From NCBI GenBank assembly GCA_013398295.1, contig VZSF01002066.1, positions 421,693-485,692 of the forward strand: a stretch of 64,000 nucleotides of DNA, read 5' to 3'. Positions 1 through 12,291 of the stretch are shown piece after piece (the first letter of the stretch is position 1; each line of letters begins with the position of its first letter). The notes under the pieces are model-generated. The model ran no database searches. It was given only the letters and a program-made list of their open reading frames with translations, and was not told the origin of the DNA. Position numbers and translations under genes: made by a program. This DNA comes from Chionis minor. Lineage: Eukaryota; Chordata; Aves; Charadriiformes; Chionididae.

Positions 1-2987
1 TGGAAATTTAACTTGAAATAATTGTCAGATAATACTGCCAGAACAATCAATTTGGTTCTTACAGGCATAATTGTGAAAAAACCCTTGCACCTTTCAAGAT
101 AGGTACTACACACTGAGGGCATGCTTGGTACCTCCTTCTGCAGATGCCCATGATCTTTAAAAGAAGCCTCTAGGTCTTGGGGTTATTTCAAGATGCCTAA
201 TTTTTTTACTTGTCTTTTAGACTTTATTTAGCTATGCGAGATATCACCATATTCAGTATTTTTTATAATAAACATGTCTAGTCAAAGAAAGCATTAATGA
301 AGCAATTCCCCAAATAAAACAGCCCATCATATCTGAGTTGCAGCAGAGAGAAAGTGTGGTCTTTGTAGTTTAATCAAGATCACAAGACTTGTTTTGAGCG
401 TCTGTCATCTTTAATTTTACGGCACTTCATTTCAGAGTGGGACTGCCAGGGTCACATGCAATTAAAACACAGGCAAGATTTGTCTTGTGAAATCTTAACA
501 TAAAAAGTAATGTGTTACTCTATTTTAACTTTTCTACTGAACTCTGTGAACTCACTAATTACTTTTCCCCCTCTTGTCACCTTTTTGATATGACATGTAT
601 TTTATAAAGGAGATAGAAGTTTGGAATTTTTTTTCTATCATGCATATGATTGAGGATAACAAAATTAAACCGGAGAAAAAAGGAAATGTATTTTTCAGAA
701 ATACATTTTTAGAAATATCTGAGCTTTACTGCTTCAATTACAAAGGGACTAGAGGATCAAATTCTAGGAAATAACTATTAATCTGCTTAACTAGGGCAGG
801 TAGAAGCGTAATAGCAGACCAGGGATTTTAGCGAGGCCAATCACACAGACTGGAGTTTATTCTCTTGAGCGGGGTGACAGGGGAAGGGTAAAGGGACTTT
901 AATGTGGTGGGCCATGAGAAGCACTAAAAGCCGGTATCTATGTAGCTTCTTTATAGCTTTAGCCCAGTTGTTGCATCGTAGTGATCAGTAAATTGCATGG
1001 ACCCTTATTAACCTTATTGATAAGGAGCTTAGGGAAGTCCCATTCACTCCAGAATATATTCTTCTTTTTGTTCTCCTGTCTGTCTCGGTTTGCAATCCCG
1101 GTCTCTTTGTACAGAAATCCTTTATGTTGCACCTCAAAATTCTGTACAAGTACTCTGCTCATTTAACTTGGAGCAAGGGAACTGTAGAGCAGAAAGGGTT
1201 GGAGTACACATGGGGCCACAGGCCTATTTAAATATAGCTGGGACACCTGGAGAACGTTTGAAAAATTTCTTTTAAAGAATCTTTTATATTGTTCCTCTTT
1301 CAGTGCAGCTGGGGTCTGTGGGGATCAGGGGATTATTTTTGATACCTGTCTAAAAGAGTTATGTCTACACTGATTTCCATCCCTTGCTACTAATTAACCT
1401 TATTGTATACAGGAAACAGTCTATTTAATACCTACATTCTTTCTGTAATGCCAAGTAAAATGAAATCTAGTGTGAAATCTAGTTAGCGTTTGCCTTTTTG
1501 AAGTCATTTTTGAGTTTCCAGTCCGGGTGACTGTGACCTCAAAACTGAAAGCTATAAAAATGGTCCCAGTTTGAGCTCAATGGGAGTTTCTTGAAGATTC
1601 CCCGTTCACCTGGACTCGCACGTGTAGTAAATCGCCCATCTTGGCACTTAACAGTATTTTCCCAGGAACCATCTATTTCTGGGTCACTCATAGCCCTGCA
1701 AAGCCCATATGTTGCTGCAGTTCCTCCCAAGGAGACTCCTCCTTTCTGCTGGAAAGATCACACTTTGACTGTTGCAGCGTACGGAGACTTATAAAAATTT
1801 AAATAGCGATGGTAAAAACAGATACAGTAAGGGGAACAAGGAAGGATGCTTGAAAAACGTCACCAACAAATACAGAGGATGGTGACGGCTAGCTACGTGA
1901 CTGAGATGAACCGAAACTGTAAAATGGAGGGCAAAAATGTGGATGGTGTACCACATTTTAAAGGAGCTTTAAAGCCTGCTGAACACCACTGGTTTTGATT
2001 GTGTCTGCTCCAACGTGCAGATACAGGAGTCATTACCATACAGCGTGATCTCTGAAAAGAATATTCACTAAAATGAATTTCCTCGTGTATTTGATGAGGA
2101 CGTGTTCCCCGGGACGTGGTAAGGCTGAACTGAGCCCCGTGGCCCTGCTTTCTCCGCAGGTCCCTGCCTGCATCCCTCATGAAGCAAGCAGGGACCAGTG
2201 GCAGGGTGTGATTTTTATGGGAGACTGGTTCAGTTTCTGAAAGAGGACTCAGGTCAGGTGGCCAGATCCTTCTCTTGGGGACAGGCCAGCTGCATGAGTT
2301 TGGGGGTCTTTAAACAGCAAAATCCTGAAGAAAGGGCTGACATTTAGTACTAAATTTGCTTTGTTTAACACAAAATTATGATATCAAGAACAAAGTGAGT
2401 TAAAACAAAAGACAGCATGAAAAAAACCCAAACCTTTTTAATACTGACTGTGCTCCGATATTGACAGCATAGAGACTGAACAAAGGTTGGAGCTGCTTGT
2501 TTGATTTATTTGTTAGTATTAAAGCTCCGTGGAAACACCAAAGGAATAGGACGTTGATATCATTAGTTATAATCTATTTGGGAAGAATGAGAAGTATTGT
2601 TTTCAGTCCTGCTGGGGCTTGTCGGATAGCTTGGCTATTGGAAATTATGCTTGATGGCAGAAATGCAGTCTTATGAGCTTGAAGTACTGAGCATACAAAG
2701 GTGTCCATCCTTGTGGCTAAGCAGCCGCAGTTACAGCAGTGACGATCCAAGATTCGATTTAAGGAGCCTGCAAGATGCTCTTGGATCCCTCCGCATAAGT
2801 AATCCTCAAGGAAAGGGAGAGAAATGTTTTCCTTTGCTGTTTTCCTTCCATTTCCTCTAGTTTATACTTATTTTGGTCAATAAAGCAATGTTCATTTACG
2901 TTTTACACCATTCTCGGGAAAACACATTTCTTGCAGTGCAGCCTTTCCAAAACCAACAGAAATAATCTGGCTTAACTCTAAAAGACT

Positions 2988-3012
2988 TTATTATTATTAT
3001 TATTATTATTTT
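2988..3012. repeat. (TTA)n microsatellite
   Basis: About eight uninterrupted TTA triplets in intergenic DNA. Such a run is likely to vary in length between individuals. Confidence 0.95.
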
Positions 3013-6000
3013 CTTCTGCCTTTCCTACTAAGCTCCTCTGCAAAACAGCTAGAAATTTTCATTTTCAAAACATTAGTACAGCAAATTGCCATCTTTCTGC
3101 GCACGGCATTCTCTGTGTACTCATCATCTGAATGATTCCGGATCACTCTCTGGCAGCGTGAGTCACAGCATGCCCTCATGCCTGCCTCTTTTTCAATTAT
3201 ATCTAAGAGGAAGACTGCTGGAGACCCATTTTTTCATCTTGCACAGGACCCCAAAAGTGCCAGATCTCATTTCAATATAATATTATGACAGTATGATAAA
3301 ATGGATGTTAACAGGACACTGACTAATATGATCTGTAGAGAAATGATAGAACAATACAGTATCAGGCAGATTGTATTACTAACGTGGGTTTTATGGACAC
3401 AAAATTCCCGTTATAAACAGGGTCCTAAGATTTAATCCTTACGCCCTAGACCCTAGTTAGTGTTCTAAGATATTCTGCAGCAGCACTGAAATTTTTGCCT
3501 TCTTAAATGAAATACATGTATTTTATTTTATCATAGGGCTAGCTATATCACTCCCAATTTACTAATGAAACTTGGCATTCAAATGACTCATCAGCATGTA
3601 CTGCAAAGCATAAAAATAGATTAATGTGGCATACGTTTCTTTACCCATAAAAATGCACCTTCATATAATCTCAGTGCTGTCTTATTCAACAAAAAGTATG
3701 TCATTTCCTTGCCCTAGCAGGTTGAGTTAAAAATGAGCTAAATGGGTGAGAAAGCCATTACTGCACTAATGAAAAGCTCGATACTGTTTGAATTTTTCAT
3801 CACGGGATATTTGTTCTGTAGCACACAGTACTAATATTTACTGTCACCGGTATGGTATGCACGGTAATTAAGTTACAGTCATCAACGTGGTGGATGTTAA
3901 GCAAAGACGTTCCTGGGTGAGCTTGGACCCTTCACAGATATTTCACATGAAACAACCCTTTAAACATTTGTAGGTTTGATGAAGTGGTGGAGAGAGAAAA
4001 AGGGTCAAAAAGATTTTATTGTCTGATATAACCTCTCCACCTGCCCTTCCTGGTGCCTCTCTAGCCAGAAGGGTGGTAAAAGCCATCTCAGGTCCTTACT
4101 GTCTAATTAGTGACCGTATAAGGGAAATAACACCGCTGTGACTGCTCTTACTCCAGAAGATGGACCGAGGTTACTAAATGATGCTTTAGCCAAAGTCATT
4201 ATCCTCATTCAGAACACGGACAGTGAGTGATCTCACCTGCCTCATCTGTGGTGGCAGGATGGTGCTGAGGGTCCTCTTGTTTGTTCAACGCGTGGCTCAG
4301 CAAGAGGCCAGGGTGGCTGGCTGCTTCCCTTTCTTCCTCCTCTTCCCTTGTTAATGACTTCAGAAGGCTCTTATGTGAAATGAATAAACTTAGGAATAGA
4401 TGCAAATCTGGCTGTAGTAACATTCCCCTCCGTTGTCCATACAGGAGATGTGCTAGGGACAAAGTATGAGCTTCAAGGACAAGCCTAGCTTTTTCGTCAA
4501 GCTCCAGTCTAACATTTCCAGGAGCCTCCTTTCCATAAGCACAGTCTCTTTGGAGGGCACCAGAAAATCTGGAATGTGCCAAATATCCCGAGTGATCCAG
4601 CTTTTTCCTGCCAAACTGTCTATCCATTTTGACAGTGTCCTCCCACGCTCCCTTTCCCCCCACCAGTCAGTGACACGGGCCACATCTGGGCTCTTTTTGA
4701 CACAACCTGGCCATGGGTTCCTGGAAATAATTGTCAGACACATCTGTTATTTTGTACAGGTACCTGTGTTGTGACAACTAGGCATGGTATAAGTTTAAAA
4801 AAGTAAATCGCAGACGTGTTCAGAGCTGTCTAAACCTCGGGAACCTCTGGCACTTTTATGGTCGGATGAACTTCTGACAAATCCCACAACTTCCTCATCA
4901 TTAGGTGAGCACAGAAAGCCCCGAGACCTGACTGTGAGGCGTCTGTCACCCACGTTACTGGAGTCAGCGAGTCCAAAAGGAGCAGTTTCTAATAGCAGAA
5001 GATTTGCCCCCCCCAACCACATTATGCTTGGCAAGTGGCCTGAGACAGATGCACGCTTGCTTTTTAATTAGATAGATTTTTTTCTTTCTAGCCACTAAGT
5101 TCTCCTGGTGGCCTCCACAGGAGAGTGGCCATAGGACAGGCAAGAAGCACAACTTGTGACCACTGGTAGCTTGCAAAGCACATTTGAATTAAAGCAGAAA
5201 AAGGCATCCCAACCTGATATGCGAGTGATAGATTCCTTCTGCACTTGGGCATGTTTGGGGTCAAATGTCCGAAATCTTTTAGGAGTGAATCCTCAACTGT
5301 ACAGATAAGCCAAGGATTAAAAAAAAGGGTTTGGGCTTCAAAAGGTAAAATCTAAGGTCTGGCTGTGGAGAAACTGTGTGGGATGTGAAGCGATTAAAGC
5401 CTTATGCGAGTGAATAGGAGTTTCTGCATCCTGGAAAGGGTTTTTTAGATAGTTTCTTGTAACGCCAGCCATTGCAGGGTGCCTGAGCAGAGCGTGCAGC
5501 GCTGTCCTGGCTTGGCCTGCAGACCCTCAGGCCACGGATCTCAAGGTTCCCCTCTCTTCACTACTTGTCACAGAGCAATGTTTTCCTAGCAAGTGTCTGC
5601 TGATGATCTTAGGGAAAAATGGAATTGCTTCTGAGGTGGAGCCTTTGTCTTTATTTGCATTTAACTAGATCACAGATTTCTCTGGCAGAATCTGTTTTCT
5701 GTAACAAAGACCTTATTTGTACGGTTGTTCCAGAATAACACAGGTCATATATATTGGCAAAAAATGGAAGAGGAAATTTACTTTAGGGCTATTTCTGCCT
5801 TAATACATCCCATGTCATTGATCCACCCCCCTAGCCCTCCCCATATTTGTCTAGCTTCCTTAAAGACATTTGGGATGTTATTTGAGAAATTAGTTTACTG
5901 AGGACCTATACTCTAGGAACAATATTTCCCAAGAGGTCCAGATTATCTGAAACACAGGCTATGTGTTTGGAAAAAATGATACCATGGCAAAGAGAATGAA

Positions 6001-8161
6001 AAATAAAGGTAAACTGCCTCTGGAGGATTATCCTTCCCCGGACCAAGTAACTTGACGTGGGCCAAGGCTGAGGGTCTGGACACATGCTCAGGTGGAAGGT
6101 ATCTAGAGGAGCAGAGATACGTCTCTATCCATCACTGGAACTTCTACTTGACAGAGCAAAGCTGACTTAGATTAGGAAAAAAATTAGTTTGCTGTGGTGG
6201 TAACTGCTGTTTCTTCCAGAAAATGGAAAAAGAGGCCTCTGTCCTCCCTTTCGTTCTGTCTTATACCCTGTCCAGCAATCACAGAGAATGAGTAACTCGT
6301 AACAGTCCACATCTTTTCTATCAATGTTTGCGCTGAGTCTGCCTAAGCCACTTAAAAGGCCCAAATTTTAATTTATTAGCTGGAGCTAATGGGCTCCATG
6401 ACAGATTCTTGAGAAGCGGTGAGCCTTTGTCCCTGTGCCAGGGGCATCCTGATGGTAGAAGAACACCCAGGGCAGGAGAACGCAAACCCAGAAAATGCAC
6501 CTGGTCTCAGTTCATCTTTTTTTTCAGGGCGGATGTTGAATTGTCTAGTCAAAGAAATGTTTTGATTTCCAAACCCATTCCTTTCCCCCCTCCCCCCCTT
6601 TGTTTTGGGAAATGAGAAAAATATATAAAAGCAAGTTATTAATAAAACATCTATTATGCCCATGGGACAGAGGTCCTTCTGTATTGTTCAGATGGCGTGT
6701 TTATTGTTGACATCTCTCTTTTCTCTGAGTATGCACAGAACCCTGAAATCCTTTTACATTTTTAATAAGATTATTTCTTTTTTCAATCTAGTGCAAGAAA
6801 ACCGCATCTGTAATATGCATAATACTCTCAAAAACTGCAGCATCAGAGGGAAAGCATTGCCAGTGCTTTTGACTATCTACACTTCAAAGAGACATGATGT
6901 GAAAAAGAATAGTAGTAGAGTTCTCAAGAAGGTGCTTGTATTTTGCATCTTGGGGCATGTTTGTTTAAGGTAGCTGCCTTATCTTTTGGTTCTCACATTT
7001 GAGGTGAAGCATGTCATAAGCACAAAAGCAAATTCGGTTTGCTTTCCAATCGGCAACACTCGGGAAACCTGGAATAACCAATATTATTGTGGTGTTTTGT
7101 CTGAACTCGAGTGTCTTATGGAGCAGGGTAATCACCAGCTCCACGTTCCTGCAGCGCTGTGTGGCCCGGTGTCTGTGAAATTGCATTTGGCTCACAGCTC
7201 AACGTGGATGGGGATGTCAGACCGAAAAACGAGCGCCTGTACAGTATCACCTATGTGCTTCGTCTTCAATCCATGACAACTCAATCTTACAATGCAGCTG
7301 TCTCGAGGGAGCTGATTCACAGCCTAGGATCCTAGCTCATCCTGTGGTAGACCCCAGATTCACGTCCCTCCTTTGACATAGGCTTCACTTTAATTTTGCA
7401 ACATCAAAAGGCAAAAGCAGTCCTTCCTACTAGTGCCCTGCAGGTAAGCCAATATCGCAAAGACTGCAAGGGGCTCAGAAACTAAGGTGAAAGTGGTCAG
7501 GCAGGTACCAGATACCTTTAATCTGATTTCCACAGTGCTTGTTTTCTTCCCAGGCTGAATACATACATAACAGAAAATCTATGACAACCCAGAACTTTCT
7601 GCCTATTGCCACGTGGCAAAAAGGGGTTAGATTTTTGGGGTTAGAAGATAGGCTTTTACCATCCTAAAAGCCACGAAATTGCCATTAACCATTAGCCCTA
7701 CAGAACCATGTCCATTGGAAAAGAGCTGCAGTGCACAAGTGTAGAAGGTTTTGCTTTTCTACGTGCATATGTTGGGTAGGTCAGAGATGGATATATAGAG
7801 TGTATGGCACACGTGTTGTCATCGCTGCTGCTATGCATATAAATATACTATTAATATTCCCATGGGAAGGCTGAAGTCTCCCTCAGTTACTCCTGCTCCC
7901 AGTGCTCTGAGTCGCAGCACAGGACCTGACCCGCTGCTGGACAGTCTCTTCCCACCCTGCCTTCCCTCCTGCTGCTGACCGCCAGGTTTGTGTGGCTGAA
8001 GCTGCTGATGCAAATTTGGAGAGCTGCAAGGTGAGACAACCACGAGGTAGAAATCAGCAGCACTGATACCTTCTCTGTATGGACCAGAAATAGCATTTGG
8101 TTCCCCAAATTACCTTGTGAATCTGGTCTACGGGGAGCACTAAGGACAATTCAGTTCCTCA

Positions 8162-8197
8162 GTGCAGAGGAGCAATCGGGTGCAGAGGAGCAATCGG
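8162..8197. repeat. Perfect 18-bp tandem duplication
   Basis: Two identical adjacent copies of GTGCAGAGGAGCAATCGG, at 8162-8179 and 8180-8197. They lie just before the old CR1 relic. The lack of any difference between the copies suggests a recent replication-slippage duplication. Confidence 0.95.
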
Positions 8198-8221
8198 ATA
8201 CAAACGAGCTACTTGATTCTT

Positions 8222-8640
8222 TTAAGAGCTGAAAAGAGATCAATAATGAGAATCTTAAGGATCCTTTCACCTTGAATACTTAGGGTTTTGTTCAAAAGGG
8301 TAGAATAGATACACAGAGCATCCAGTGAAAGACAGAGCAAGTTAGAAGAGGTGGGGCTGATCTTCCATACGAAGGTTAAATTGATTAAGAGACAAACGAG
8401 AGGTGATATGTTAGTGGTATATAGGAGAGTGAATTGCCTGAAGAGGTCAGTCAGATGATCCTATTCAGCCTTTCCCATAAATCAAGAGCAAGTGGAGTGC
8501 TATACAATAATGCTAAAAGCTAATGAATTTAAAAGTGATACAAGTAAAATATTTTCTTACATGGTGCATAATTAACCTGGGAAATTCATCAGATATCATT
8601 AAGACAAAGAGCCTAACAGGATTAAAAATGGATAATAAGT
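8222..8640 (+). mobile_element. Old, diverged CR1-type LINE 3' relic
   Basis: The stretch keeps the order of blocks typical of older sauropsid CR1 3' regions: an ACAGAGCATCCAGTGAAA-like block near 8310, then AATTTAAAAGTGATACAAG, ATGGTGCATAATTAACCTG, CAGATATCATTAAGACAAAGAG and CAGGATTAAAAATGGATAATAAG, ending about 8640. It is far more diverged from the consensus I remember than the other CR1 copies here, so it is probably an ancient insertion. There is no coding capacity. The start is approximate, and the assignment rests on remembered CR1 consensus blocks, not on an alignment. Confidence 0.65.
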
Positions 8641-10083
8641 GACAGAAACTACATAAAGATAGAAATGTATACAGGGTGTTCAGCCACTTACGTAAAACCA
8701 TTTGCTGCCTGGGGCTGCAAAGAAACATTCCCTGTGGGAAAGCTAGATTTAACCATTGGGCTTCTTGTACCTTTCCCACTGCAGTGGGTAGGCTGGAGGC
8801 TGAGCAACGGACTGGTCAAACCATTTTCAATATGGTCGCTCTCGTTTTCCAGAGCAGAGGGAATACCTCTAACCTACCCAAAAATCGTAACCAGAAAATG
8901 CTCCAAAAACCTCTGAGTGGCTTCTTTGAAAGCTTCTGAGCTTCGAGACAATATAGAAATCACCAGTGGAGAGATAGTGGCTCCTTTTGTCTCCCAGACA
9001 CACAGCCAAGAAACATATGAATAGGAGCTGAGCACAGGAGTTGTATTTTGACACAGGCGTAGGAGAATCATGTGAAATTTATGAGTCTGCCTTTTATTAA
9101 CTGAAATGTGCTCTAAAATGGTGGTGTTTTGTGGGTAATTAATTGGCATGCATTCTGAACTTGTAGTGTTTTATGGTCCCTCTTTAAACTTCTTAAACAA
9201 AGCTGTCAGCTTCTACTGGAGGTGTAAGGTGTCGCCCCAGGTTTTACAGCGTGCGCAAAGCTTTTTGGAGGTGGGTGGACAGGCAGCTTTGCCGTGTGAT
9301 GGTGGGTTTCCTGCACTTCTGAAGTATTTCTGAGGCTTTAAGAGTCAGCTTTGGAAAGCCAGGAAACTTCACTGTGGTTTAGAGTTTTGTAAAGCAAATT
9401 TCTACCTGTTTCCTCTGAAGCTGCCCGGTCCTGGAGTTGCAGGGATGAGCAGGGCTGAGTGCCTGCACCAACCCAAATACTGGAGTATACGGGTGAATTC
9501 AGAGGAAACAAGGGGGTAGACCATAAAGTTTAAGGAAAAAAGAAAAAAAAAGAAAGAATAAGGCTGAATAAAATGAGCACTGAAAAGCAGCGTTCTCATT
9601 TGACATGGCTGGCTCTGTGCCTCAGTTTCTCACACCACAGCGGTATCGCGTCCCCAAGTCTCACGTCTTGACTTTTGAGCGCAGGTCTTTTTAACTTCAG
9701 TATATGTTCTGTGTGAAAAACTGAAGTGATGGCTCGTGCTTCGCATCCAGTGTGCAACCAGATCTTTGTAACAAGGATCTCTAAGGAAAAATAGGCATTA
9801 ACGCTCATAGTGTTCCAGGTATGTTTGGAAGTATGCAATTGCTGAGTGTAAAAATAGCGTGTAGCGTATAAGTAACAGTAAATTACATTCACTTGCTGTG
9901 ATAACACATGGTGAATTGGCACAAGGGTGACGTTGCTGCTTCAGTAGCAACCTGTAAGCATTCCCTTGGTGAAGCCTACTGACTAAGAAGGGCTGTAGCT
10001 CTCAAGCAGCGAAGGGTTTGGGTACGGCCCAACCTCAGCAGGTGACTTGCTGGAGATTTTTCTCATGTGGTCCCTTGGTCCAT
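8641..10083. other. Intergenic DNA, no gene recognised
   Basis: Nothing coding is seen. A short block near 9615-9640 (GTGCCTCAGTTTCTCA) resembles part of a MIR element but is too short to call. Confidence 0.55.
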
Positions 10084-10469
10084 ATAGAATCATAGAATCA
10101 TAGAACGGTTTATGTTGGAAGGGACCATAAAGATCATCTAGTTCCAACCACCCCTGCCATGGGCAGGGATGCCTCCTACTAGACCTGCTTGCTTAAAGCC
10201 CCATCCAGACTGGCCTCGAACACCTCCAGGGATGGGGCATCCACAACTTCTCTGGGCAACCTGTTCCAGTGTCTCACTACCCTCATGGTGAAAAATTTCT
10301 TCTTTGGATCTAATCTAAATCTGCCCTCTTCCAGTTTGAAGCTATCACCCCTCATCCTATCTCTACATGGCCTTGTAAAAACTCCCTCTCCAGCTTTCCT
10401 GGAGACTCCTTTCAGATACTGTAAGTGGCTCTAAGGTCTCCCTGGAGCCTTCTCCAGGCTGAACAACCT
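10084..10469 (-). mobile_element. CR1 LINE 3' fragment, minus orientation
   Basis: The left edge, ATAGAATCATAGAATCATAG, is the reverse complement of the avian CR1 3' terminal octamer repeat. It is followed by the complement of the GGTCCCTTCCAAC block, then GATGGGGCATCCACAACTTC, GGGCAACCTGTTCCAGTG, TGAAAAATTTCTTC and the CTCCAGGCTGAACAACC block, where the homology ends. This is the usual 5'-truncated CR1 form: 3' UTR and the end of ORF2 with no intact reading frame. It is a retrotransposon copy of an endogenous LINE, not a virus. Confidence 0.95.
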
Positions 10470-12023
10470 TAGGGAAGGTGTTTGAGTTGGGGTTTTTTTT
10501 GTTAATCTGAAGTGAGTTACTGAGAAGGTTCTTATGTTCTGCAAAATAAGTGTTGCCCTGGGCGCCATTTATGCGTCCTGTAAAAAATCAGGACTTGTGA
10601 TTGAGACCTGCGTCTGTGATTACGCTCAGCTTCCTTATGCTCCACGTTTCCTTTCTGAAGCAGGAATGCAATGCAGGGGAACCTGCTGTGCTGTGATAAT
10701 ACGTGCATTCCCCGAGGCTCCTCTTTCAGCCTCTTCTGAGAATTAGCCATGTAAATCTATACACTGCCTGATTAGAGTGGTGATTGTCCCAACTTACTTT
10801 CCAGCTTTCTTCCAAACTCTACCCATGGTCTATACACTACGTGGTAATTGATTAGCTGAACTTCTTGAGTGCCTTGGTCTGAATGGCAGTCTTTGGCTCT
10901 GTCGCAACATGGGGTGCTTATGAAAACAGGCTGAACGCTACCTGCACTGGAACTGTCTTAGCAGAGAATTAAAGAGCTATTAAAATGCATGTTGCTCGTA
11001 ATATATATATATGTAAATAAAAAGAGGGATGAAAATTTGTTCAGGGCAGCTCACATATCCTCTTTTAGCTCTAGCTCAGCAAGTCAGTCTGTCTTTCTCA
11101 TTGTTTGCTCAGAAAGTCCATTTTGCAGTTGAAATTCTTGAGTTAAAACCTGATTCAATAAATTGATTTTTTATTTTTATTTTAATGAGAAATCTTTCTA
11201 GCTGGAAATGCCCTTTTCAGTTCCATGACAGGTCACTTTCTGATGTCTCCTTTTACTAGTAATCCAAGTTACTGGGACAACTGTCTTTTCACACGAGTTT
11301 GAGCAGAAGATACTCTATATAAGGAGAAGATGCAGATAAACACACTGATCCTTGAATGTACTTTTCTCTGCTGCACTCTCAGCCTTCATTGTTCTGATCA
11401 TTTACCGTTAGTAGCAATAACTCCTTGAGTAAATTTTCTGTGTTTTTTCTCAAACTGAAGCTAGCTGCTGACAGAAAGGTCTTCTACAAGTCTAATTGTA
11501 ACTCACTAAAAATTTAGAGAACTTTGAGCAAAACTTCTACCAAGTTATAACAAATATTCTTGTAAGCAACAATGGGAGGGGCGATGCGGCAATGATATAG
11601 GCCCAGTGAATTCCTCACACTGGATAGAGGCCAAATTTAGAAGCTTTGGGGATTTGGAAACGTATGTGTCCAGCAACAAAAGGGAGCCTTCTGGAGCCCT
11701 GGGCTGTGAACTTAGTTAACAAAGAGCAAACTACCTGGGCAGGAGGAAAAAGAAACCCCCCCTGCAGTTCAGGCTTGCAAATAATTTTCTCTTTTCTGCT
11801 CCTACCATCTTTTGTCCTGCTGCTTTTTGCCCTGAGGGGCTGATGGCAGGAGCTGTCAGGTTCTCTCTTTGAATAACAGTTGAGCCAGTAATTTTTCCCA
11901 CTGATACGGGAAAGTTGATATTAAAGGGGAGTTCATGCTGATATTAAAAGGGACAGGGAGAAGACTGATTTCTTGGGGAAGGGAGCGGCTCGGTAGCAAG
12001 ACATGCTTATTCCCTTCTTTATT
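10470..12023. other. Intergenic DNA, no gene recognised
   Basis: No exon-like sequence. A short (TA)n run lies at 10999-11012. Open frames on both strands around 10530-10750 are mutual shadows with no domain. Confidence 0.55.
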
Positions 12024-12291
12024 TTCTCAGTGGTGCCCAGCAATAGGACAAGAGGCAACGGGCACAAACTTGAATATAGGAAGTTCCATCTGAACATATG
12101 AAGGAACTTCTTTCCAGAGCACTGGCACTGGCTGCCCAGAGAGGTGGTGGAGTCTCCCACTCTGGAGACATTCCCAACCTGCCTGGACACCATCCTGTGC
12201 CACCTGCTGTAGGTGGACCTGCTCTGGCAGGGGGGTTGGACTAGATGATCTCCAGAGGTCCCTTCCAACCCCCGTGATTCTGTGATTCTGT
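12024..12291 (+). mobile_element. CR1 LINE 3' fragment, plus orientation
   Basis: The copy begins at TCTCAGTGGTGCCCAGCAAT and runs through ATAGGACAAGAGGCAACGGG, GGCTGCCCAGAGAGGTGGTG and GGTCCCTTCCAACC to a GTGATTCTGTGATTCTG end. It is 5'-truncated and closely similar to the 3' half of the copy at 25370-25904, including the CACCATCCTGTG and CTGTAGGTGGACCTGCTCTG blocks. The two therefore look like the same CR1 subfamily, distinct from copies ending in ATTCTATGATT. Confidence 0.95.

Larger units (their letters stand above)
1..8221. other. Intergenic DNA, no gene recognised
   Basis: This is AT-leaning single-copy-looking sequence downstream of the ARHGAP15 3' end. I looked on both strands for exons of the gene expected to follow in the mammalian order (GTDC1, a glycosyltransferase convergent with ARHGAP15) and found none. 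The longest open frame is 152 codons on the minus strand at 4205-4663, within chance expectation and with no recognisable domain. A TTA microsatellite lies at 2988-3012 and a C-rich run near 6586-6598. It may hold regulatory DNA, but nothing in the sequence alone shows this. Confidence 0.6.

Noticed and set aside
4205..4663. 152-codon minus-strand open frame with an acidic run
   Set aside because: The plus strand is also open in part, there is no domain, and no exon signals were identified.
9600..9650. Possible MIR fragment (GTGCCTCAGTTTCTCA)
   Set aside because: Only one short block matches, with no flanking MIR order.
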